A DNA stretch of 11,491 nucleotides from an uncultured Prevotella sp. (GTDB lineage Bacteria > Bacteroidota > Bacteroidia > Bacteroidales > Bacteroidaceae): the NCBI GenBank assembly GCA_900547085.1, contig URFI01000056.1:1-11491 (forward strand), read 5' to 3'. A program made the position numbers and the translations under genes. Shown piece after piece: positions 6,542-11,491 of this stretch (position 1 is its first letter; each line of letters starts with the position of its first letter). The notes beneath the pieces were generated by a model. That model searched no databases. It was not told the DNA's origin and saw nothing but the letters and a program-made list of their open reading frames with translations.

Positions 6542-7212
6542 GCCGATGCCAATGCCTCCCACAGTTTATCATTGGGTGGCAACGGAGCCTCAACAACAAT
6601 ATTTTCTTTTGAAACGGGGTGAACAAGCGTTATTCGGCGTGCCAACAGACTGATACTGCCATCGGGATTGCTGCGAGGTGCGCCATATTTTAGGTCGCCC
6701 TTGATAGCACATCCCATGTTAGCAAGCTGACAACGTATTTGATGATGTCGACCCGTTAGCAAGTTCACCTCTATGAGATGATAATGATCCGAATGGGCAA
6801 TGACACGATATTTGAGTACTGCTTTCTTCGCATTTGGCACCTCTTGCGGATGCGCATAACTCTTGTTTTGCCGCTCGTTGCGCACCAACCAATCGGTCAG
6901 CACGCCTTCTTCTGCAGGTGGCGCATTCTTTGTGATGGCCCAATATGTTTTATGTACCTGTCCTTCCTTGAACATCTTGTTGAGTCGTGTCAAGGCCTTG
7001 GATGTTTTAGCAAAGACAACGAGTCCCCAAACAGGACGGTCAAGACGATGAACCACGCCCAAGAAAACATTTCCCGGCTTGTGGTATTTCTCCTTGATGT
7101 ACTGTTTAACTGTCTCCGAAAGCGGTTCGTCCCCGGTTTTATCACCTTGAACGATTTCCCCGCTCAGCTTGGAAACAATAATGATGTGATTGTCTTCGTA
7201 AAGAGGGAGCAT
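6529..7212 (-). CDS. RluA-family pseudouridine synthase
   Basis: A 227-residue enzyme that isomerises uridine to pseudouridine in ribosomal or transfer RNA. The catalytic motif is HRLDRPVWG at 55-63, with Asp58 the nucleophile; the family usually has HRLDxxTSG, so the Thr-Ser is replaced by Val-Trp while the Asp is kept. The conserved GRHHQIR is at 154-160, followed by LKYG at 174-177, and SLLARRITLVHP corresponds to the family C-terminal motif. There is no S4 domain in front, so it is the short form. The exact target (RluA, RluC, RluD or TruC type) cannot be assigned. The ATG at 7212 opens directly with the core (MLPLYEDNHIIIVSK). It is preceded by the large repeat region 7231-7502 and followed closely by cmk. 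Confidence 0.93.
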   Translation of the reverse strand: MLPLYEDNHIIIVSKLSGEIVQGDKTGDEPLSETVKQYIKEKYHKPGNVFLGVVHRLDRPVWGLVVFAKTSKALTRLNKMFKEGQVHKTYWAITKNAPPAEEGVLTDWLVRNERQNKSYAHPQEVPNAKKAVLKYRVIAHSDHYHLIEVNLLTGRHHQIRCQLANMGCAIKGDLKYGAPRSNPDGSISLLARRITLVHPVSKENIVVEAPLPPNDKLWEALASAVIP

Positions 7213-7230
7213 GGAAGGATTAGTTGTTTA

Positions 7231-7502
7231 GTTAACGAGTTGACGAGTTAACAAGTTGACAAGCTGTTAGACCTTTTATTGACTTGCCCAATAACGAAAC
7301 TATGTACTCGTCAGCTTATCATTTAGTTGACGAGTTAACAAATTGACAAGCTGTTAGACCTTTTATTGACTTGCCCAATAACGAAACTATTTATTCGTGA
7401 GCTTGTCATTTTGTTGACGAGTTAACAAGCTGTTAGACCTTTTGTTAATGCGCCAGATAACGAAACTATCAACTCGTCTACTTGTCAACTCGTGAACTCG
7501 TC
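7231..7502. repeat. Octamer arrays flanking 87-bp modules, partly inverted
   Basis: This fills most of the 304-nt gap between fabG and the pseudouridine synthase gene. Octamers such as GTTGACGA, GTTAACAA and GTTGACAA are tandem at 7231-7262 (four), 7326-7349 (three) and 7413-7428 (two), each followed by GCTGTTAGACCTTTT. The first 41 nt after the octamers are identical in copies 1 and 2, and the module period is 87 bp (7239, 7326, 7413). The end 7471-7502 holds four octamers in the opposite orientation (AACTCGTC type). Each module has GACAAGCT answered by AGCTTGTC or a near match, so it can fold. Confidence 0.9.
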
Positions 7503-7516
7503 AACTCCTAAAAACT

Positions 7517-8269
7517 CTACATATTCATTCCCCCATCAACCTGGATTACCTGGCCGCTGATGTAGCTTGAGAGGTCGGAAGCCAAGAACAAAGCGCAGCT
7601 GGCAATGTCCTCAACCGTGCCACCACGGCGCAAAGGAATCTTATCAATCCACTCCTGACGAATCTTCTCGGGCAATGTCTGCGTCATAGCCGTATCGATA
7701 AATCCCGGTGCAATGGCGTTAGCACGGATGCCTTTGGGACCCATTTCCTGTCCAACCGACTTAGCCAACGCAATCATACCGGCTTTTGATGCGGCGTAAT
7801 TAGCCTGACCGGCATTGCCATGAACACCCACCACGGAAGCCATGTTGATGATAGAACCTTGGCGTTGACGCATCATGACAGGCACACAAGCATGGATGAA
7901 ATTGAACGCGCTCTTCAAGTTAACGTTGATCACAGCGTCCCATTGAGCCTCGGTCATGCGCAACATCAAGCCATCTTTGGTGATACCGGCGTTGTTGACC
8001 AAGATGTCAATTGAACCGAAATCCTCTTTAATTTGACTAACCAATGCGGCAGTACTTTCAAAATCGGCAGCATTGCCCGCATAACCTTTCACTTGTACGC
8101 CCAGTGCGGCAAGCTCACGTTCGGTTTCTTTACCACCATGTTCTTCGTCAATCACCAAATCTGTGAATGCGATGTTGGCACCTTCCTGAGCGAATCGCAT
8201 GGCGATGGCCTTTCCTATTCCGCGTGCAGCACCTGTGATGAGGGCTGTTTTTCCTGTTAATATTCCCAT
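7517..8269 (-). CDS. fabG: 3-oxoacyl-[acyl-carrier-protein] reductase
   Basis: A short-chain dehydrogenase that reduces 3-oxoacyl-ACP with NADPH in the fatty acid elongation cycle, cytosolic and tetrameric in the family. It has 250 residues, the standard length. The cofactor motif TGAARGIG is at 12-19, NNAG at 92-95, the catalytic Asn in NVNLKS at 117, Ser145 in NMASVVG, and Tyr158 with Lys162 in YAASK. APGFIDTAMT and the C-terminal SYISGQVIQVDGGMNM are typical of FabG itself rather than of unspecific dehydrogenases. The ATG at 8269 begins MGILTGKTALITG. It is 48 nt downstream of a TetR gene on the same strand, an arrangement suggesting one transcript, and no separate TAnnTTTG box is seen in between. 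Confidence 0.95.
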   Translation of the reverse strand: MGILTGKTALITGAARGIGKAIAMRFAQEGANIAFTDLVIDEEHGGKETERELAALGVQVKGYAGNAADFESTAALVSQIKEDFGSIDILVNNAGITKDGLMLRMTEAQWDAVINVNLKSAFNFIHACVPVMMRQRQGSIINMASVVGVHGNAGQANYAASKAGMIALAKSVGQEMGPKGIRANAIAPGFIDTAMTQTLPEKIRQEWIDKIPLRRGGTVEDIASCALFLASDLSSYISGQVIQVDGGMNM

Positions 8270-8317
8270 AATTGAATGTGTTAATATTGAAGTTAATATT
8301 TAATTGTGAATTTCCTG

Positions 8318-8917
8318 CTACTCCTTTTTGGGACTTAACTTGCCCAAAGCACCGTAAACCACCTTGGCAACCAGTGGCTTGCTACTCTCTTCTGTCAGCC
8401 CATGTCCCAAGCGTCCGTAGATGAATGGCACCTCAAGTCCTTTGATGCAATAATGCGTGATGTCGGCCACCAGTTGAACGTTCTCGATGTCGAACTCTCC
8501 ATCTTCCTTCCCTTCCGAATATACGCGACGGAAGAGTTCGATTTCATCTTCATCAAAATTCTTCCTCATCTTCTCCACCATCCAGATGTTACGGAAGAAC
8601 TCTGCGCGCAAGTTACCATTGCGCACCACCGTTTCGCGTATCATACTGAGATGGGTATAAATGAGTTCGATGATTTTATCTTGTGGCGCAATCTTCTTGT
8701 TGGCCACCTCATCCAACTTGTCACTGAGGCGTTCGAGTTCAGACTCGATGACGGCATAGAACACAGCCTCTTTCGAACTAAAATAGGTGTACAGCGTGCG
8801 TCTCCCTTTACCAGAGGCCAACGCAATGTCATTCATGGTGGTATTGGCCACGCCATTCTTGGCAAACAATTTCCTCGCCACGTCCACCAATAACCGTCTT
8901 GTTTTTGATATTGACAT
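8318..8917 (-). CDS. TetR/AcrR-family transcriptional regulator
   Basis: A 199-residue one-component repressor-type protein. The N-terminal helix-turn-helix (about 5-50) is typical: RRLLVDVARKLFAKNGVANT, TTMNDIALASGKGRRTLYTYF, then SSKEAVFYAVI. The C-terminal helices (about 60-190) form the ligand and dimer domain, without a recognised ligand. Its position directly upstream of fabG suggests control of fatty acid genes or of its own operon, with an acyl compound as possible ligand; this is inference. The ATG at 8917 has a strong AGGAGG 7 nt upstream, rare in this window, plus a complete -7/-33 promoter about 50 nt before it. An 8-bp inverted repeat flanks that promoter and is a candidate operator. 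Confidence 0.92.
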   Translation of the reverse strand: MSISKTRRLLVDVARKLFAKNGVANTTMNDIALASGKGRRTLYTYFSSKEAVFYAVIESELERLSDKLDEVANKKIAPQDKIIELIYTHLSMIRETVVRNGNLRAEFFRNIWMVEKMRKNFDEDEIELFRRVYSEGKEDGEFDIENVQLVADITHYCIKGLEVPFIYGRLGHGLTEESSKPLVAKVVYGALGKLSPKKE

Positions 8918-8924
8918 CTATTTT

Positions 8925-8930
8925 CCTCCT
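8925..8930 (-). promoter_or_regulatory. Strong Shine-Dalgarno of the TetR gene
   Basis: On the minus strand AGGAGG lies 7 nt before the ATG at 8917. It supports that start. Most other genes in the window have no such site, as expected in Bacteroidetes. Confidence 0.75.
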
Positions 8931-8953
8931 TTCTTCAGGTTGATTGCACAAAC

Positions 8954-9006
8954 CTTGTATGATGTGCAAATGTATGTTTTTTATTTTATGCGTGCAAGCA
9001 TACAAG
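8954..9006. promoter_or_regulatory. Inverted repeat bracketing the TetR promoter
   Basis: CTTGTATG (8954-8961) and CATACAAG (8999-9006) are perfect complements placed on either side of the -7 and -33 boxes. Two related GTGCAA words lie between them (8965-8970 and 8992-8997 region). This is a candidate operator for the TetR protein; the 37-nt spacing is wide for a single dimer, so two bound dimers or a loop would be needed. Confidence 0.45.
8967..8997 (-). promoter_or_regulatory. Promoter of the TetR-fabG unit
   Basis: On the minus strand TTG (8997-8995) is followed by 20 nt and TACATTTG (8974-8967), a full consensus match. The predicted start of transcription is near 8961, giving a leader of about 44 nt. 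Confidence 0.8.
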
Positions 9007-9160
9007 ACAGAAAAAAGGTTTTTTAAGACACTCTTTACAGGATGGGCAACCATTATTTAGTGATTTAGTTTGAGCAAACCATCCTACAGATACTCAAGCG
9101 CATCCACCCCGAAAACCAATGTCTATGATATTGACACCCAAACTCATTGACTTTGACGTC

Positions 9161-9199
9161 CAATTGCATTGACTTTGGCATTCAAAGTCAATGCAATTG
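9161..9199. repeat. Perfect 17-bp inverted repeat
   Basis: CAATTGCATTGACTTTG (9161-9177) and CAAAGTCAATGCAATTG (9183-9199) are exact complements around the loop GCATT. There is no T-run after either arm, so it is not a standard terminator. CATTGACTTTG also occurs once more at 9146-9156, outside the stem. Confidence 0.9.
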
Positions 9200-9210
9200 A
9201 AAACACGAAA

Positions 9211-9244
9211 ACATACTGCATTTTCAAAGGCCTTTGAGGTATGT
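9211..9244. repeat. Second fold: ACATAC/GTATGT around CAAAGGCCTTTG
   Basis: ACATAC (9211-9216) pairs with GTATGT (9239-9244), and the 12-nt palindrome CAAAGGCCTTTG (9225-9236) sits inside. The plus strand continues TTTGCGGG, with only a short T-run. Confidence 0.5.
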
Positions 9245-9387
9245 TTTGCGGGAAATGAAAGACAGAGGCAAGATGGTTTATACTACCGTTGAATAGATAC
9301 GCAGGATGACATCCGTATTATCCAACTGATTTCTAATCATTTAGAAGGATCATCTACCATATTTCAATAAAATTAAGAAAGAAATAT

Positions 9388-9418
9388 TTGTTTGTCTCGC
9401 AAAAAAGCCGTACCTTTG
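9388..9418 (+). promoter_or_regulatory. Promoter of the initiator tRNA gene
   Basis: TTG (9388-9390) is followed by 20 nt and TACCTTTG (9411-9418), a full consensus match. Transcription would start near 9424, about 19 nt before the tRNA. Confidence 0.8.
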
Positions 9419-9442
9419 CAATCGAAAACAAGGAAATAACAT

Positions 9443-9515
9443 CGCGGAGTGGAGCAGTTGGTAGCTCGCCAGGCTCATAACCTGGAGGTCACATGTTCGA
9501 GTCATGTCTCCGCAA
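9443..9515 (+). tRNA. Initiator tRNA-Met (fMet), anticodon CAT
   Basis: A complete 73-nt cloverleaf. The acceptor is CGCGGAG/CTCCGCA, in which C1 does not pair with A72, the hallmark of bacterial initiators. The D arm is GAGC/GCTC with the A11-U24 pair, also initiator-type. The anticodon stem is CCAGG/CCTGG around loop CTCATAA, with CAT at 9476-9478. The variable loop is AGGTC, and the T arm is ACATG, TTCGAGT, CATGT. The discriminator base is A at 9515, and CCA is not encoded. The lower anticodon stem reads A29-U41, G30-C40, G31-C39 instead of three G-C pairs. An integrase gene starts 123 nt downstream, so the 3' end is probably the attachment site of an integrated element. Confidence 0.95.
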
Positions 9516-9520
9516 CTTTT
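9508..9520 (+). other. Probable attL region at the tRNA 3' end
   Basis: The integrase gene directly downstream in the same direction, and the intact tRNA 3' end (CTCCGCAA followed by CTTTT), fit integration at a tRNA gene. The exact core cannot be set without the other end of the element. The bounds given are only the tRNA terminus and its first following bases. Confidence 0.4.
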
Positions 9521-9570
9521 ACGCCTGAAAGTCCTGTAAACAAAGGGATTTCGGGCGTTTCGAGTTTTTA
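9521..9570 (+). terminator. Intrinsic terminator-like hairpin behind the tRNA
   Basis: ACGCCTGAAAGTCC (9521-9534) pairs with GGGATTTCGGGCGT (9545-9558), including one G-U pair and one mismatch, around a 10-nt loop. TTCGAGTTTTTA follows. It lies 5 nt after the tRNA, so it can end the tRNA transcript. Confidence 0.65.
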
Positions 9571-9637
9571 ACTCGGACGAAAAACTGAACATTTTTCACT
9601 TACATTGGTTGCGATTTGGCAAACAGTGTAAAAAAAA

Positions 9638-10801
9638 ATGGCTCATTTCAACAAATCTTTCCTTACTACTAAAAATATAGTAGACTACACGTTGCCGTGC
9701 TTGCACAAAGGCAAGCAATGGTATGTCGACTTTTACGCCTACGACCCTTCGACCGACAGCATGCGACGTAAGAAATACATGCTGGACAGGTACAAAAAAG
9801 TGAGCGATAAGAATAAATATGCCACTATCTTGATAAATAACTTATTCGAAAAATTGAAGGCGGGATGGAACCCGTGGACGGACGCAACCAAGACGAGACA
9901 CTTCACGGAGTTCGATGTTGTGTTGGAAAGATACCGGGCGTACATAGACCATGCGGCACAGAAGGGTGTGCTGAAGGAGAAGACGCACATTGACTACGTC
10001 AGTAGGCTGCGACAGTTGGAAGCGTACCTCGAAGAGTCGAACGTGAACATACGCTACGCTTACCAGTTCAACAAGATTTTTGCCGTGGACTTTCTTGACT
10101 ACCTTATCTTGGACAAGGATAACTCTGCACGAACTCGCAACAATTACCGCACATGGCTCTCGGCGTTCGCCTCGTGGATGAAGGAACGTCAGTATATCGA
10201 AGAAAACCCGGTGGAGGAGATTCACATGCTGCGTGAGGAGGAGAAGATGCGTGACGCGCTGCCTGCTGACGCTCTGGTACGTCTGAAAGATTATCTCGGG
10301 AAGTATAACCCTCCGTTCTATCTCGCCTGTCTCATGGTGTACTATTGCTTTATCCGCCCCGGTGAGCTCAGACACATCAAGGTGGGGGACATCAGTATAG
10401 AGAAACAGACGGTGTACGTGCGTCCTGACGTGGCAAAGAACCGCAAGGGGCAATATGTCGCCTTGAACGATCAGGTGTTGAAGATGATGATCGAGCAGAA
10501 GGTGTTTGAGCATCCATCGCAGGATTATCTATTTGGTAGGAAGTTGATTCCCGGTGAGGAACAGGTGTACATCAACCAGTTCAGAAACGAGTGGCGCAAG
10601 GTGCGCAAGACGCTGCACTTTCCCGACAGTTACCAGTTTTACAGTTTGAAGGACTCCGGCATCCGTGACCTTGCGAACGCAGAGGGTATCGTGGTTGCCC
10701 GAGACCAAGCGCGGCACACGGACATCAGTGTGACGAACAAGTATCTGAAGAATGCCAACCTTGCGCACGAGGAAGCGAAACGCTTCAAGGGTGAGCTGTG
10801 A
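9638..10801 (+). CDS. Tyrosine recombinase (phage/ICE-type integrase)
   Basis: A 387-residue site-specific recombinase. The N-terminal arm-binding part (about 1-75; KQWYVDFYAYDP, RRKKYMLDRY) is typical of Bacteroidetes element integrases. A SAM-like core-binding domain follows at about 90-190, then the catalytic domain at about 205-380. Catalytic residues seen: Arg240 in FIRPGELRH, Lys267 in VAKNRKGQ, His360 in ARHTDISVTNKYL, and the nucleophile Tyr369, nine residues after the His as usual. The box that is normally HxLR reads YSLKD (335-339), with Tyr and Lys in place of His and the second Arg. I recall this YSLKD(T/S)G form from related integrases of this phylum, so it is probably still active. 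The gene starts 123 nt after the tRNA and reads away from it. The ATG at 9638 follows an A-tract with no clear Shine-Dalgarno. Confidence 0.93.
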   Translation: MAHFNKSFLTTKNIVDYTLPCLHKGKQWYVDFYAYDPSTDSMRRKKYMLDRYKKVSDKNKYATILINNLFEKLKAGWNPWTDATKTRHFTEFDVVLERYRAYIDHAAQKGVLKEKTHIDYVSRLRQLEAYLEESNVNIRYAYQFNKIFAVDFLDYLILDKDNSARTRNNYRTWLSAFASWMKERQYIEENPVEEIHMLREEEKMRDALPADALVRLKDYLGKYNPPFYLACLMVYYCFIRPGELRHIKVGDISIEKQTVYVRPDVAKNRKGQYVALNDQVLKMMIEQKVFEHPSQDYLFGRKLIPGEEQVYINQFRNEWRKVRKTLHFPDSYQFYSLKDSGIRDLANAEGIVVARDQARHTDISVTNKYLKNANLAHEEAKRFKGEL

Positions 10802-10814
10802 GGATGCACCAATG

Positions 10815-10848
10815 AAAAAAGGCATGCTATCCTCACGGACGGCATACC
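10815..10848 (-). terminator. Terminator of the small-gene pair, convergent to the integrase
   Basis: On the minus strand GGTATGC (10848-10842) pairs with GCATGCC (10827-10821), with one U-G pair, and is followed by TTTTTT (10820-10815). It is placed to end the transcript of the two small minus-strand genes, just before the integrase stop codon. Confidence 0.55.
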
Positions 10849-10891
10849 TGATAAAAAAATGTTACCTTAAAAAATGCTTTTATTTTGTTTC

Positions 10892-11224
10892 TCAATCGTC
10901 AATGATGCGACGCTCGTACATTGCCCATTCAAGTAGTCCGCTTGAACCTGGCACGAGAGGGTAGCCGTAGCCGCGCAGCCACATGACGACATCGAGCTGC
11001 TCGAGGTGCATGACAGGTTGCAGCTCGGTGATGATTTCGGAGGTTGTTTTGGGCATGAGTACCCACCCTTCGATGTCGGTATCGTCGCCGATAAAGTTTG
11101 GATGCTCATCGGCGTAGGCTGTAAGGATGGTGTCGACAGTATCGAGGCGCATGAGTTCCTCTTCGCTGAGCCCTGGGCGTGAGCACCACTTTTTCCAGAT
11201 TTCATAGTCTTGTATTGTTAACAT
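10892..11224 (-). CDS. Small unrecognised protein of the mobile element
   Basis: A 110-residue acidic protein, beginning MLTIQDYEIWKKWCSRPGLS. I do not recognise a family. Visible traits: an N-terminal helix with Trp-Lys-Lys-Trp-Cys, an acidic middle (DTVDTILTAYADEHP, GDDTDIEGW), and a C-terminal part with aromatic and Gly-Tyr-Gly-Tyr-Pro text (MWLRGYGYPLVPGSSG). It has no signal peptide and no membrane segment. The frame extends upstream to 11371, but that extension overlaps the preceding gene in another frame and has no protein character. The ATG at 11224 has AAGGAG 7 nt upstream and lies 4 nt after the stop of the preceding gene, so this start is preferred. Cargo or regulatory roles are possible; none is supported. 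Confidence 0.7.
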   Translation of the reverse strand: MLTIQDYEIWKKWCSRPGLSEEELMRLDTVDTILTAYADEHPNFIGDDTDIEGWVLMPKTTSEIITELQPVMHLEQLDVVMWLRGYGYPLVPGSSGLLEWAMYERRIIDD

Positions 11225-11228
11225 GATG

Positions 11229-11462
11229 TTACTCCTTTCCTTTTTCATTGTTACTAACGATAGTCTTGCCGTTGATGACCGCGCGGCGGATGCTGCAGAG
11301 GTCATCGACGAGGGTCTGGAGGGACACGATGTAGTCGAGCATTTGCTTGGCTTCCTTATCATCGTTGTCAAGACCAGCCTGCTCGAGGATGAACCACCGC
11401 TTGATGTCGTTGAGCAAGTCGATGCGTACGGTAAGAATGTCGATGTTGAAGAACTCTTTCAT
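11229..11462 (-). CDS. Small unrecognised helical protein of the mobile element
   Basis: A 77-residue, mostly helical acidic protein (MKEFFNIDILTVRIDLLNDI at the start, later LDYIVSLQTLVDDLCSIRRAV), with heptad-like Leu/Ile spacing that could form a coiled coil or small helical bundle. It ends NNEKGKE. I do not recognise it. It is the first of two tightly packed genes: 4 nt separate its TAA from the next ATG, and the next gene's Shine-Dalgarno overlaps its last codons. The ATG at 11462 has no clear ribosome site in the 29 nt available. It lies at the window edge, so the upstream promoter or further genes of the unit may be outside. Confidence 0.65.
   Translation of the reverse strand: MKEFFNIDILTVRIDLLNDIKRWFILEQAGLDNDDKEAKQMLDYIVSLQTLVDDLCSIRRAVINGKTIVSNNEKGKE
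11232..11237 (-). promoter_or_regulatory. Strong ribosome binding site inside the end of the upstream gene
   Basis: On the minus strand AAGGAG lies 7 nt before the ATG at 11224, within the last codons of the 77-residue gene. It decides that start against the longer frame. Confidence 0.65.
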
Positions 11463-11491
11463 TGCTTCACAGTGTGTATTGTTGTTTGTTG

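Larger units (their letters stand above)
9054..9387. other. Gene-free stretch upstream of the tRNA
   Basis: No reading frame of gene quality. It holds a 22-nt-spaced direct repeat of CATTGACTTTG (9146 and 9168), a perfect 17-bp inverted repeat (9161-9199), and a second fold at 9211-9244. The rest shows nothing recognisable. Confidence 0.6.

Noticed and set aside
7231..7502. Possible CRISPR array
   Set aside because: Repeats are 8 nt or 87 nt with near-identical intervening text; there are no unique spacers of even length, and no cas genes.
9161..9199. Terminator of an upstream gene
   Set aside because: No gene reads into it on either strand at a close distance, and no T-run follows either arm.
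9350..9592. 80-codon minus-strand reading frame
   Set aside because: It runs antisense through the tRNA gene and its promoter.
11225..11371. N-terminal extension of the 110-residue protein to 11371
   Set aside because: It overlaps the 77-residue gene in another frame and gives Ser/Arg/Thr-rich text without protein character; the internal ATG has a proper ribosome site.

Overview
The window looks like chromosomal DNA from a member of the Bacteroidales, most likely a Prevotella-type bacterium. Evidence: a PorQ-type protein of the type IX secretion system; four places where the Bacteroidetes -7 box TAnnTTTG sits upstream of a gene or tRNA, and a fifth copy upstream of a divergent gene, three of them with a TTG exactly 20 nt upstream; a cmk, TetR/fabG and DKNYY-protein set of Bacteroidetes character; and little use of Shine-Dalgarno sequences. 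No species can be named from sequence alone.

Layout. Positions 1-2455 hold three minus-strand genes: the N-terminal part of an uncharacterised conserved protein running off the left edge, an isoprenyl diphosphate synthase, and a TonB-family protein. A divergent promoter region (2456-2604) separates these from the plus-strand porQ gene (2605-3549). Convergent to porQ is a two-gene toxin-antitoxin operon (3625-4175) with a clear promoter. A roughly 500-nt gene-free stretch with hairpins and short repeats follows (4230-4730), then a small YecH-type protein (4731-4964).

From 8917 down to 5072 a minus-strand block reads TetR regulator, fabG, RluA-family pseudouridine synthase, cytidylate kinase and a secreted DKNYY-repeat protein. 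Two of its intergenic gaps (4967-5073 and 7231-7502) are filled by arrays built from one degenerate 8-nt word, A(C/T)(A/G)AGTTN. They are the most unusual structure in the window.

After another gene-free stretch with a perfect 17-bp inverted repeat (9161-9199) comes an initiator tRNA-Met gene with its own promoter and a hairpin behind it. A tyrosine recombinase follows directly on the same strand. Convergent to it is a pair of small unrecognised genes with a phage-like strong ribosome binding site and a terminator. The right end, from about 9516 onward, is therefore read as the left edge of an integrated mobile element that uses the initiator tRNA gene as its attachment site and continues past the window.

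How the parts relate: most genes are housekeeping (isoprenoid, fatty acid and pyrimidine nucleotide metabolism, RNA modification, envelope transport and secretion). The accessory parts are the toxin-antitoxin pair and the integrated element. No complete novel system can be claimed; the best candidates for new biology are the octamer arrays and the unrecognised cargo genes beside the integrase.
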